From the IMG/VR virus record IMGVR_UViG_3300032893_000012, positions 45,322-109,321 of that record: a stretch of DNA of 64,000 nt; one strand, given 5' to 3'. How positions within the stretch are numbered: position 1 is the stretch's first letter; the number at the start of each line of letters is the position of its first letter. Source of the DNA: a virus. The translations under genes were made by a program, and so were the position numbers. Shown here piece after piece: positions 8,503 through 16,222 of this stretch. Under the pieces are notes generated by a model. The model was not told the origin of the DNA, searched no databases, and saw nothing but the letters and a program-made list of their open reading frames with translations.

Positions 8503-8774
8503 GCAGAGAACCCCGCATCAGGCTGCGGCTCAGGCGGCTGTGGAGCGTTTTCCTGCGGAGGCGTGTCAGAAGTAATCGGAGGAGCGCTAGGCGGCGTCGA
8601 ACCCACAACAGCAGCAGCGAATATTTCTCCAGCTATCCGAAAAAGATTCGGATCGATTCCACGCAAGTGTCTCAAAGTGTCGTGGATAGCGTTCAGTGTC
8701 CAACGCCGCCCTACGTCTTCGGCATACTTGAGCACTTCATCGTCAGTGAGTTCAACTTGAATAGAAAAACGCAT
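8499..8774 (-). CDS. Unrecognised protein with Pro-rich tail (91 aa)
   Basis: The ATG at 8774 overlaps the preceding TAA (TAATG). The N-terminal half is predicted helical (residues 1-50), and the C-terminal third is a disordered Pro/Glu/Gln tail. Similar Pro-rich composition occurs in the next gene upstream, so the two may belong to one structure. No family is recognised. Confidence 0.65.
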   Translation of the reverse strand: MRFSIQVELTDDEVLKYAEDVGRRWTLNAIHDTLRHLRGIDPNLFRIAGEIFAAAVVGSTPPSAPPITSDTPPQENAPQPPEPQPDAGFSA

Positions 8775-10456
8775 TAGGAGTTTCCTTGTCCAGAAATATT
8801 CGGTGGTGCCCACGTCTGTCGCGATGCAGGTGAAGGCGAAATAGGCGGCGGTAGATTCGCTGGCGGAGGAGGAAGCGGCGCTGCGGTCGGGGGCAATTGA
8901 TGCGGATCCACCGCTGCCGCAACGAATCCTGGCGGTGGTTGGTAGTCTGGCGGCACCTCTAAGTAGCCTGGCGGCAACACGCGCTTCTGTTCTGGAGCTC
9001 GATTTTGACTCTTCTGGATCGCCTCGCGTTGTTCACCGAGCCACTTGAGAAAGCTTCCCAGGTTCGCCGCTGCAGATTCGCCCCAGCGCATAGTGCCATC
9101 CGCTTTGCTGTACGCGATCTTGCCGTTGCCAGTATCGAGAATTTTGATCGGACTGTCGTCTTCTTCGGTCGCTACCGGTTCCGGCGCTTCTCGCTCTTCG
9201 TCCGTCCCTAGAATACTTCCAAATTCTTTCGCGGTAGCTACAGCCGTGCGTACCAATGTCAGCGATTCTTTGAGATGCTCCGCCGCAGTTTGCTGGCGCG
9301 GTGGCTGCTCACTGCTGTATCGCGGTGGCGGTGGCGGCGCCTGACCTGGATCTCCTTGCGGGTAATACTGACGCTGAGGCCCCATGCGCGCGCCCGATCC
9401 GGGCCCCATGTTCGGAACGAACAGCGACGCTAGTCGGTCGATCGGTACGAAACCGAGCGGCGTCCACACCGTGCCCTGAGGAGCAGGTATCGGGGGCGCA
9501 CCCATCATTCCTGGAACGAAGCTTGGTACCGCTGGCGGCGTCGGCGGCGCTCCCTGCGTTACCTGTTGCGGCTGCATGGACTGCGCGAGAGTGAGCATCC
9601 GCTGGAACCATTCCATCATCGTCGGCATGTCCGCCCCCGGTGGGGGCATTGGCGGCGGCGGCGGAGGAGGCGGCGGCGCTTGCGGCGGAGGCTGCATGCT
9701 CTGAACTATTTGCTGCATCCGCTGAAACCACTCGAACATCGTACCCATGTCGGGTCCAGCCGGCGCCTGAACAACGACTGGTACTTGCGGCGGCTGCGGC
9801 GACGGAGCTGTCGCAGCTGCGGGCGGATACGCTGGTTGCGGCTGCGGGGGCGAGTAACCAGGTTGAGCTGGATAACCGGGCAGCGGATACTGTGGTGGAT
9901 AGCCGGGCGGATATGGATATGACATCGGCTGTCCTTGCTGCGGTCGAGTATCCGGCAATGTGATCTTACCGTTACCGCGAAACTGCTTGCTATTGGTGTC
10001 GAGGATTTTGACCTCGTAGTCGGCCTCACCGTGCTGGCCGTGAATGATCTTGAGCGCGTCGTAGAGTTCCGCCGCGGATCTTGGACGACTGATGATTACT
10101 TGCTGGACCGGAGTTCCAGTAAGCCGTCTAACGTGTATGTCGAGTGTGTTTGCTGGCCAATACCGAAGAAGCGTCTCGTACGTGGTGAGCAGATCACCGG
10201 TGTTGAACGAGACCTTGCTCTGGTTCGAGCGCTTCTTGTCGACGATAGCGTCGAGGCGACGGTTTTCACGTACGCTTTCGGCGTCGACGGCGCCTATCGC
10301 GCGAACGGCATCTTCGGATGCTACGAGTTCGCCAGTGTCCTCGTCACGTTCAGCCCCAACCTCGGCCAGGACGTCGGCCTCGTCCTCCTGCGCAGGTGTA
10401 TTCGAGGCTGTATGCGCAGGAGGCGATTCACTGCGAATTCGTCTACGTGTTCCCAT
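8774..10456 (-). CDS. Large Pro/Gln-rich low-complexity protein (560 aa)
   Basis: The N-terminal 170 residues are mixed and charged and may be folded. Residues about 175-400 are dominated by Pro, Gln, Tyr and Met with long proline runs. Two copies of an amphipathic motif (FEWFQRMQQIVQSMQP and MEWFQRMLTLAQSMQP) lie inside this region about 40 residues apart. The C-terminus is again proline-rich. There is no membrane segment. It could be a flexible scaffold, linker or tegument-like virion protein; this is inferred from composition and location. Confidence 0.65.
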   Translation of the reverse strand: MGTRRRIRSESPPAHTASNTPAQEDEADVLAEVGAERDEDTGELVASEDAVRAIGAVDAESVRENRRLDAIVDKKRSNQSKVSFNTGDLLTTYETLLRYWPANTLDIHVRRLTGTPVQQVIISRPRSAAELYDALKIIHGQHGEADYEVKILDTNSKQFRGNGKITLPDTRPQQGQPMSYPYPPGYPPQYPLPGYPAQPGYSPPQPQPAYPPAAATAPSPQPPQVPVVVQAPAGPDMGTMFEWFQRMQQIVQSMQPPPQAPPPPPPPPPMPPPGADMPTMMEWFQRMLTLAQSMQPQQVTQGAPPTPPAVPSFVPGMMGAPPIPAPQGTVWTPLGFVPIDRLASLFVPNMGPGSGARMGPQRQYYPQGDPGQAPPPPPRYSSEQPPRQQTAAEHLKESLTLVRTAVATAKEFGSILGTDEEREAPEPVATEEDDSPIKILDTGNGKIAYSKADGTMRWGESAAANLGSFLKWLGEQREAIQKSQNRAPEQKRVLPPGYLEVPPDYQPPPGFVAAAVDPHQLPPTAAPLPPPPANLPPPISPSPASRQTWAPPNISGQGNS

Positions 10457-10459
10457 CGT

Positions 10460-10849
10460 TCAAACTTGCGCCTGTCCGCCCGTCGTCTGCTGCGGTTCTT
10501 CCTCTTCTGGTTCGGTTCCGTCAGATTCGGCTGCCTCGAGTTCGTCAGCGAAGACCTCGAGAGGCATCGCCTCTTGTACGAATCGAATTCGACCCATTGG
10601 AACGAAGTCGCGCATACCTACTGCGTCACCACCTTCAACCGCATCCAAATACGAGAAAATCTCGATTCCTCCGCCCGCATCTGTTCCAATGAACATACGT
10701 ACGACTTTCGCGCCTGGCACGTGCGGATGCTCGCTACCCACCGCCCATCGTGTGGTCTCAGGCTGCCCCGATACGGGAGCTAGATTGTCACTGATCACGA
10801 GTGTGACCATTGGATAGGTCGGAGGCGGAAGCTTAAAAACTGTCGTCAC
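10460..10849 (-). CDS. Unrecognised protein, acidic tail (129 aa)
   Basis: GTG 10849 overlaps the stop of the RadC-like gene (GTGA). The protein is beta-rich to about residue 90, then has a highly acidic, disordered C-terminus (ESDGTEPEEEEPQQ). It lies between the RadC-like gene and the Pro-rich protein on the same strand. No family is recognised. Confidence 0.6.
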   Translation of the reverse strand: MTTVFKLPPPTYPMVTLVISDNLAPVSGQPETTRWAVGSEHPHVPGAKVVRMFIGTDAGGGIEIFSYLDAVEGGDAVGMRDFVPMGRIRFVQEAMPLEVFADELEAAESDGTEPEEEEPQQTTGGQAQV

Positions 10850-11448
10850 AGCGCGTTATCCTCCAAGAATGAGTAGTAGCTCCGCCTACGAGCGTCGCCG
10901 GCGACGATAATGTGGTCGAGGAACTTGATGTCAATGGTTTCGAACGCATCAACGAAGGCGTCTGTCGTTTCGATGTCCGCCTCGCTCGGTTCGGCTTCGA
11001 TGCCCGACGGGTGTACGTGGAAGATGATCACCGCGTGCGCCCCGTCCGCTACGGCGGCTTGAAGAGTCGGTAGGATGGGTGCCATCACGCTGGACGGCTC
11101 CCCACGTCCGGTCTCAGCAAGACCCTTGAATCGTAAATGCAGATCAAGCGTCACGACTCCGAAAACCTCATTGACCTCGTCTTCGATGGCCTCACCGATG
11201 AGATGGAAGGCCTTTTCCGGTTCGTCGAGCGGTCCGATCTGATCTGAGAGCGCGTTACACGCCGCGAACCTGTCAGCGTCCTTCTGAATCGTCAAAAACG
11301 GACGGCACCGCGCGCCGCGCTTGCCATCGATGATGAGCGGTTCTACTTCGCGCGGTCGTCGCGGGGCCACCCGATCCCGTACAATACCGCGGATGGCATG
11401 TTCCGAGACTCCGTGCATGCGAGTAAGCGGCCTGCACGCGCAAGTCAC
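10846..11448 (-). CDS. RadC/JAB-domain (JAMM) protein
   Basis: This 200-aa protein carries a RadC-type JAMM signature: HVHPSG at residues 144-149, an aspartate about 12 residues later (SEADIETTDAF), and LDHIIVAGD near residue 178. The motif is a zinc-binding metalloprotease-like site. The family is common in phages and mobile elements, with unproven biochemical function. It lacks the N-terminal helix-hairpin-helix of full-length chromosomal RadC; the first 85 residues are unrecognised. The ATG overlaps the preceding stop (ATGA). Confidence 0.8.
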   Translation of the reverse strand: MTCACRPLTRMHGVSEHAIRGIVRDRVAPRRPREVEPLIIDGKRGARCRPFLTIQKDADRFAACNALSDQIGPLDEPEKAFHLIGEAIEDEVNEVFGVVTLDLHLRFKGLAETGRGEPSSVMAPILPTLQAAVADGAHAVIIFHVHPSGIEAEPSEADIETTDAFVDAFETIDIKFLDHIIVAGDARRRSYYSFLEDNAL

Positions 11449-11753
11449 GCTACAGCCGCCTGTATTGATGCGCCTTTCAGATCGACAAATTCATCTAGCG
11501 ATACGCCGCGCACGCGGCAGATCGCTTCGTCGATCTTGAAAGTGACGCAATGCCTCTTGAAGGTCATGTCGTACACTTTTTGTGCCACGACGATGTCTCC
11601 CGGCTTGTATCCTGCAGCCTCTGCCGCTGGACCAACCTCGTCGAGCAGGAAACAGCGCGTGACACCTTTCGCGTGATCAAGCACCAGTTCACTGGTCGGT
11701 TTCGGCACAAGAGCGCGTCCGATGACCCAATCGTTAACAGGTTCGAGCTTCAC
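11445..11753 (-). CDS. GroES/Cpn10-like small protein (102 aa)
   Basis: The layout resembles a co-chaperonin: an N-terminal MKLEPVNDWVIGRALVPK strand pair, a loop region, a GY-KPGDIVVAQKVY strand as in GroES VKVGDRVLF, and a final IDEAICRV strand. Length is close to GroES (about 95-100 aa). Phages use such proteins for capsid folding with host GroEL. The mobile-loop hydrophobic motif is not obvious, so a GroES-fold protein with another role remains possible. Confidence 0.5.
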   Translation of the reverse strand: MKLEPVNDWVIGRALVPKPTSELVLDHAKGVTRCFLLDEVGPAAEAAGYKPGDIVVAQKVYDMTFKRHCVTFKIDEAICRVRGVSLDEFVDLKGASIQAAVA

Positions 11754-12334
11754 GTCTGTTCCTCTTCTTGTTCGATAGTGAATCGATCGTAGAAAGACTG
11801 CGAAGGTGACGGAGGGGTTAGCGCAGCGATGGTACCGTCCGTATTCGGCGGAGGTTCGACCGTTGCGCTTTGAAGGCGAGCCAGTTCCGCTTTCGTTGTT
11901 TCGAGCTCGATCTCGAGAGCCATACGCGAGGTTAATACTTCACTGAAATACTCACGACTTGGGGCGAAGTACGGTTCCTGTGCCGGCGGACGCGCAGCGA
12001 GAGGAGCAAACTGTCGTGCGGCGTTCAATACAACGAGAGCGTTCATGCGCTGTTCGCGGTCAGGGCAACCTCGAGTGATCAGAACAGCAGGCTTCCCTGA
12101 ATCTGAAGTGTCGTAGCGATCGTTTACGCACGGTTCCGTTTCATCGTCTTTGCCGGGACAGCCGTTCACGTGCGCGCATCGTTCAAGTATTCCGAAGGCA
12201 GCGCGCGCCGCAATCTGCCAGCCGACTTTGTTGCGCCACAGAGCGAGCTTGACGGCGTTCCAGTCGCGTACCGATATCGGTACCTTCTGATCGACTGGAG
12301 TTTCGAGCCCCTGCCTTCTTTTTTCGTTCATCAT
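11750..12334 (-). CDS. Unrecognised protein (194 aa)
   Basis: The first ATG overlaps the preceding stop (TGATG). The N-terminal half has four cysteines and a histidine in a region around residues 52-91 (CAHVNGC...C...C), a possible metal site. Residues about 130-160 form an acidic coiled-coil-like helix, and the C-terminus is disordered. No family is recognised. Confidence 0.6.
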   Translation of the reverse strand: MMNEKRRQGLETPVDQKVPISVRDWNAVKLALWRNKVGWQIAARAAFGILERCAHVNGCPGKDDETEPCVNDRYDTSDSGKPAVLITRGCPDREQRMNALVVLNAARQFAPLAARPPAQEPYFAPSREYFSEVLTSRMALEIELETTKAELARLQSATVEPPPNTDGTIAALTPPSPSQSFYDRFTIEQEEEQT

Positions 12335-12606
12335 CAGATCGTCGCTCCGTCTGGTTCAACGATGCGGATGTACCCGTCGCTCGGAGGGCGCTTAGCCGCT
12401 TGAACAAGGATCGAGCGCATCCACGCGCTCATGCTTAGTCCGCGTTTCTTCGCTCTTTCTTCGATCAAACGGTACTGAGCCGGCGTGAGCTTGACGCCCG
12501 CGGTCTTGGCCTTGAGCGGTAGACGTTCGGTTGGACGTTCGTTTGCCGTTCGTTTGCCTTTCGTTGACGCTTTCGTATACTGCTCTCCGTCCGCTAGACG
12601 TGTCAA
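12334..12606 (-). CDS. Ribbon-helix-helix-like DNA-binding protein
   Basis: The C-terminal half (GVKLTPAQYRLIEERAKKRGLSMSAWMRSIL) resembles the strand-helix-helix DNA-binding fold of plasmid mobilisation (MobC-like) and CopG proteins. A basic, lysine-rich N-terminus precedes it. TTG 12606 is chosen; an ATG at 12681 would overlap the start of the divergent gene at 12634 and gives an out-of-character extension. It is divergent from the small membrane-protein operon, so it may regulate it or act on DNA transfer. Confidence 0.55.
   Translation of the reverse strand: MTRLADGEQYTKASTKGKRTANERPTERLPLKAKTAGVKLTPAQYRLIEERAKKRGLSMSAWMRSILVQAAKRPPSDGYIRIVEPDGATI
12526..12581 (+). promoter_or_regulatory. 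11-bp repeat array with promoter for membrane operon
   Basis: Four units lie in tandem: a 12-bp TTCGGTTGGACG, then TTCGTTTGCCG, TTCGTTTGCCT and TTCGTTGACGC. A -10-like TATACT (12576-12581) follows TTGCCT (12554-12559) with 16-bp spacing, placing the -35 inside the third unit. The array lies about 55 bp upstream of the plus-strand gene at 12634. It partly overlaps the coding start of the divergent ribbon-helix-helix-like gene. Confidence 0.55.
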
Positions 12607-12633
12607 GACGCTAGACGTAGACTCAGCGTACGG

Positions 12634-13047
12634 ATGGCACAGTTCGGCATCGGACCTGAACTCGCGGCACAGTGCCCACAAGCGTCGACGCCAGACGGTT
12701 GGCGTCCGTGGTCACCTGACGCAGATGGGCCAATTCCGGACGCTCTAGCTGCGCGCGCGGCTGCTCTTGTGGGCGATCAGGCGACCGCGCTCGGAGCGAC
12801 AGAAAGCTATCCTCTTCCAGGGGTTACGACACTTATTCGAATCGAACCACGTGTCTGGGGACGCGATGCACAGGGCGCACTCGTCGAGGGGTGCTTTCGA
12901 AGTGGCGGTGTCTATCTACCGTACGGAACCCCGGCAGGCGCAGCGACACCGAGCGACGACAAGCTCGCAAAAACAGTTGGAGTACTCACCGCGGTGAGCC
13001 TGGTGGTCGGAACTGCGGCAACGATTGCTACCTGGGGACGTCGATGA
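12634..13047 (+). CDS. Small membrane protein, C-terminal anchor (137 aa)
   Basis: The first 100 residues are soluble and unrecognised. Residues about 111-131 form one transmembrane span (VGVLTAVSLVVGTAATIATW) ending in GRR. This tail-anchored layout recurs in the operon that follows. It is first in a run of five plus-strand genes and sits just behind the 11-bp repeat promoter. Probably a virion membrane protein, by inference. Confidence 0.7.
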   Translation: MAQFGIGPELAAQCPQASTPDGWRPWSPDADGPIPDALAARAAALVGDQATALGATESYPLPGVTTLIRIEPRVWGRDAQGALVEGCFRSGGVYLPYGTPAGAATPSDDKLAKTVGVLTAVSLVVGTAATIATWGRR

Positions 13048-13226
13048 CCATCGAACGTAATGGTCGTACTGTTGTTGGATTCGGAGATGAGGCTGTTTCG
13101 CTTCCGATCAAAGCGCCGCCGTCGACGTGGACCGTTGCGCTCGCGACGAGCGTCGTTGGCGCTGCGACAGGATGGGTCATCGAGGAAATAGCGAGCAACA
13201 TCCGAGGTCGAAAGAAGCGCCAATAA
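13044..13226 (+). CDS. Very small membrane protein (60 aa)
   Basis: The ATG at 13044 overlaps the preceding stop (ATGA). The N-terminus MTIERNGRTVVGFGD resembles that of the next gene (INGASVVGLGD). A single hydrophobic span lies at about residues 28-48, followed by a basic RGRKKRQ tail. The shared N-terminal motif suggests duplication or a common assembly signal. Confidence 0.7.
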   Translation: MTIERNGRTVVGFGDEAVSLPIKAPPSTWTVALATSVVGAATGWVIEEIASNIRGRKKRQ

Positions 13227-13849
13227 TGAACGAGCAGATTCGAATCAATGGCGCATCTGTCGTCGGGCTCGGGGACGCGAAAGTTGTGGCGCCTCCAAGT
13301 TCCCGTGTAGCGCAAACACTCGCGGATGCTTTTCTCGGTGCGGCAGCGGGAGCAGGGCTCGGTGGGCTTATCGGAGGGAAGACTGGCGCACTAATCGGCG
13401 TCGCGGTTGGGGGTATCGGTGTGGGAGCAGTTACGTATGCGGTGCTGGGAGAGGATACGTGGAATACATCACCTCTACCTCCAACAACGACATCTGTCTG
13501 GCGCCAGCTCACTCAACCGACTGACAGCGTGAAGGCGGGAGAGGAGATGGCCGTAGCGATCTTAGGACCCAACAGGACACCTCTGTCGCCGGATCTGATC
13601 GCGCAGCTAGATGCTGCACTTGCATTGATTCCTAGCTACAACGTGACGGCGCTCATAGCGAAGTATCCGCCAGGAACATCGCCGCCTGCAAACGATTGGC
13701 CCTCAGACTATGTGATACCGCCCGGAATGAGAGATGATTTCGGTCCCGGCGCGTATCGCGTGCTACTTCGTGCGCTTATCGATTCCCCTCCGACGTTCTG
13801 GCACTCCGTACCATCAAATGTCGGGACGTTCGGAATATGGGCACGATGA
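13226..13849 (+). CDS. Glycine-zipper membrane protein (207 aa)
   Basis: The ATG overlaps the preceding TAA (TAATG). The N-terminal motif INGASVVGLGD is shared with the upstream 60-aa protein. Residues about 33-75 are a glycine-rich double span (AAAGAGLGGLIGG, VAVGGIGVGAVTYAV). The C-terminal 130 residues are soluble, proline-rich and unrecognised. Its end overlaps the next gene by 13 bp. Confidence 0.7.
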   Translation: MNEQIRINGASVVGLGDAKVVAPPSSRVAQTLADAFLGAAAGAGLGGLIGGKTGALIGVAVGGIGVGAVTYAVLGEDTWNTSPLPPTTTSVWRQLTQPTDSVKAGEEMAVAILGPNRTPLSPDLIAQLDAALALIPSYNVTALIAKYPPGTSPPANDWPSDYVIPPGMRDDFGPGAYRVLLRALIDSPPTFWHSVPSNVGTFGIWAR

Positions 13850-14400
13850 AGTACGGCGGTTACTCTGAAGCGGAGGCAACGATGATCTTTCTCGGCGAAA
13901 CGGCGTTCCTAGGCGCGTGTCCCGTCATTCGGCCGGAAGGGATCTATCTCGATGGGCAGCGTGTGATTAGATTTGGGCTCGGTGCCGTAGAACGCAAAAA
14001 TCCGCTACCTGCAGGAAGATACTGGGTCGATGTTTTCGCAAAAGATTCAGACGCTTTTGGCGCATGGCTCAACTCAAATAAAGCCACCGTTCAGGTACGC
14101 ACAACGGAACATTTTGACTCGGATCCGGTACGTGATTGGTACCTGTTTGAAGTAAGCGTTCCGACTCCGTGGCAGGGACCTGGTTTTCCAACTATCGCTG
14201 GGCCGCACGTAACGAGTTCGAGCGATACCGCACAACGACCCGATCCAGTACCTTCAGTCGCGACACAGGTTGAAAAAGAACTCGCGGATCTGAAAAGCGC
14301 AACCAGAACCGCGACATGGATCGGTGCTGCGGTTCTCGTCGTGGTTGGTGGAGCTCTACTCGTCTACTACGTACCTCGCCCTGCAACGCGATCTAGATGA
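13837..14400 (+). CDS. Tail-anchored protein (187 aa)
   Basis: A soluble beta-rich domain (residues about 20-120) is followed by a helical linker and one transmembrane span near residues 159-180 (WIGAAVLVVVGGALLVYYV) with a basic end. It resembles a capsid- or spike-facing protein fixed in a membrane by its C-terminus. The start overlaps the previous gene, which supports coupled translation. Confidence 0.65.
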   Translation: MGTMKYGGYSEAEATMIFLGETAFLGACPVIRPEGIYLDGQRVIRFGLGAVERKNPLPAGRYWVDVFAKDSDAFGAWLNSNKATVQVRTTEHFDSDPVRDWYLFEVSVPTPWQGPGFPTIAGPHVTSSSDTAQRPDPVPSVATQVEKELADLKSATRTATWIGAAVLVVVGGALLVYYVPRPATRSR

Positions 14401-14603
14401 CGCTTCGAGCTCGCATTCAAGAATTGGAAGAACGAGTCGAAGCGATAGCCGCAGAACTCGCTGACGTACGTCAAAATCTACTCGAAGCCCTAGCGCGAGC
14501 AATCCACGGGCCGTCCCAACCGCCCCCGATACTCTCACTTCAGTCGCAAGACCCAAGCGAGAACGACGATGCCGACCACAATCACGAAAAGAATAAACGC
14601 TGA
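14397..14603 (+). CDS. Short coiled-coil protein (68 aa)
   Basis: The ATG overlaps the previous stop (ATGA). Residues 1-38 form a heptad-like amphipathic helix (RIQELEERVEAIAAELADV); the rest is polar and disordered. Its last 69 bp overlap, tail to tail, the gene on the other strand. Confidence 0.6.
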   Translation: MTLRARIQELEERVEAIAAELADVRQNLLEALARAIHGPSQPPPILSLQSQDPSENDDADHNHEKNKR

Positions 14604-14849
14604 CGGGCGCGCGTTTTTCAATAGGACGCGGAGCCCAGTCGGACGAAGCGAAAACTGCGTTTCGCTCGGCAACTCATCTCGATAGCGATCGATCGCACTC
14701 TGGCTCTGCCGATCCTCTGCCTCGCCCTGCAGTGTCGCAAGTTCGTTTCCGAGTCGTCGTACACGCCCCCAGATCACGATAACCTCGGCTTTTAGCTCAT
14801 CGACTTCCCGCTCCAGGTCGAGTCGGCGCTGGCGTTCATCAGTCGGCAT
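14535..14849 (-). CDS. Coiled-coil protein with C-terminal membrane anchor
   Basis: The protein has about 104 aa. Residues about 5-45 are a coiled coil, and the last 25 residues are a strong transmembrane span (FILFVIVVGIVVLAWVLRLK). It converges on and overlaps the plus-strand coiled-coil gene by 69 bp. An upstream in-frame start at 14858 is possible. The layout matches the other tail-anchored proteins in this cluster. Confidence 0.65.
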   Translation of the reverse strand: MPTDERQRRLDLEREVDELKAEVIVIWGRVRRLGNELATLQGEAEDRQSQSAIDRYRDELPSETQFSLRPTGLRVLLKNARPSAFILFVIVVGIVVLAWVLRLK

Positions 14850-14915
14850 ACCCACCAAGGTAGCGCGAACTCACGCATTTCGCTTGACGGTACCGCAAGC
14901 GGTACTCTCGGGTTG

Positions 14916-15167
14916 TCAGCGCGGTAACTGTTGCGTCGGTACTGGTGCGGGTTCGTCACTTCCGATTGTCCCACCGATGAATGCTCCGACCACTGCGCCG
15001 GTCGCGCCGCCAACCACCATCGCGTCTTCGATATCTGCGCCACGTTGAGCCGCAGTGTATCTGACGCGCGGACGATACCGCGCTGCGTAATGCCCAGCGG
15101 CAGCGCCGGCAGCACCCCCGACTAACGCACCAAGCGCGCTCCAGAGACCAGTCTTGGCGTTGCTCAT
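14916..15167 (-). CDS. Glycine-zipper membrane protein (83 aa)
   Basis: Two Ala/Gly-rich spans (about residues 8-27 and 50-68; ALGALVGGAAGAAAG and GGATGAVVGAFIGGTIG) surround a basic loop, and the end is Pro/Gln-rich. Layout and tail match the 74-aa protein at 221-445, which suggests paralogous virion-membrane proteins. Confidence 0.7.
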   Translation of the reverse strand: MSNAKTGLWSALGALVGGAAGAAAGHYAARYRPRVRYTAAQRGADIEDAMVVGGATGAVVGAFIGGTIGSDEPAPVPTQQLPR

Positions 15168-15179
15168 GGAATTTTGCTT

Positions 15180-15578
15180 TCAGTTCGTAGCTGTCGTCTC
15201 GTACGAGACGGCGAACAACACGGTGTCCATCGTCAAAGTGTCATTACCGCGAGCCACGACGAGCCATAGTGCCTCCGCTTCCGAGGGAAGGTGCACCATG
15301 CTGTGCGCCGACTTGTGGGCGATCGTGAGTGCGCGTAACAATGCGGGCGCTTTCGAACCCATTTTCTCTCGAAACCATTTCACGTAGGCGGGGCGTGGCA
15401 TCGCCTGAAAACCACTCGGGTCCTGCTCCGACACTAGAAGAACGAGATCGCTCGTCTTGAACGTATCGCGCGCAACTCGATAGGCGCCGAGAATGTCTTC
15501 CGGCGCGAACAGTTGCGTGATCAAGCGTTTGCAGTTTTCTGCTGTATTCGGAGCGAAATCGATTCCTGTTCGACGCAT
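15180..15578 (-). CDS. Unrecognised soluble protein (132 aa)
   Basis: A mixed alpha/beta protein without signal or membrane segment. It lies 12 bp upstream of the 83-aa glycine-zipper gene on the same strand and diverges from the DUF1906 gene. No motif is recognised. Confidence 0.6.
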   Translation of the reverse strand: MRRTGIDFAPNTAENCKRLITQLFAPEDILGAYRVARDTFKTSDLVLLVSEQDPSGFQAMPRPAYVKWFREKMGSKAPALLRALTIAHKSAHSMVHLPSEAEALWLVVARGNDTLTMDTVLFAVSYETTATN

Positions 15579-15604
15579 CTCCTCATGCTACCATATCTTT
15601 CGCC

Positions 15605-16222
15605 ATGGTCGGAATCGCGCAACACGTTCCGCTCTTCACCAAGATGGTCGATAGGTTAGCGCCGATTTCCGCCGAGCTTGCATCGGCGTTCAAGGCAGCT
15701 GGAATAGGGGTCGTCGGACGCTACCTGGAAACGCTTACTCCGTACGAACGCGACAATCTGTTCGAGGTCGGACTCGGAATTTTACCCCTCTCGAAGGCGC
15801 CCCCTCAACCTCTCTCGGCAGCGTTCGGGCGCGCTCGTGCTGAGGAGCTACTTCAAAAAGCGTCGTTGCTCGGCGTTCCGGCAGGCGTGCACCTCATGAT
15901 CGATCTCGAGGCGCAGCAGGGGGATCACACGGATGTCGTTGGCTACGACAGCGAACTTTCAACCGAGATCGCTCGCATCGGTTACATTCCGCTCGCGTAC
16001 ATCGGAGCCGATCAGCGACTCTCGAGCGCAGAACTGTTCACGCTTCCAGATATCCATCTCTACTGGCGTGGTGGATCGCTCGGCATTCCGGAACCGGCAT
16101 GCGGGTTCGCTATTTGGCAAATTCCACCGCTCGAACAGCAGGTATGCGGTTCGATTGTCGACATGAGTCTCACTGGAGCCGATCTACGCGGACGTCGACC
16201 GATCTTCTGGTATCCAGACTAG
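15605..16222 (+). CDS. DUF1906 glycoside-hydrolase-like protein
   Basis: The 205-aa sequence fits the DUF1906 (Rv2525c-like) TIM-barrel family: GIGVVGRYLETL near the start, a central GVPAGVHLMIDLE strand with acidic residues at the expected active-site position, then GYIPLAYIG. Relatives are linked to cell-wall glycan processing. No signal peptide is seen. It could act on host peptidoglycan during entry or exit; the substrate is unproven. It converges on the lipoprotein gene with a 4-bp overlap of ends. Confidence 0.75.
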   Translation: MVGIAQHVPLFTKMVDRLAPISAELASAFKAAGIGVVGRYLETLTPYERDNLFEVGLGILPLSKAPPQPLSAAFGRARAEELLQKASLLGVPAGVHLMIDLEAQQGDHTDVVGYDSELSTEIARIGYIPLAYIGADQRLSSAELFTLPDIHLYWRGGSLGIPEPACGFAIWQIPPLEQQVCGSIVDMSLTGADLRGRRPIFWYPD

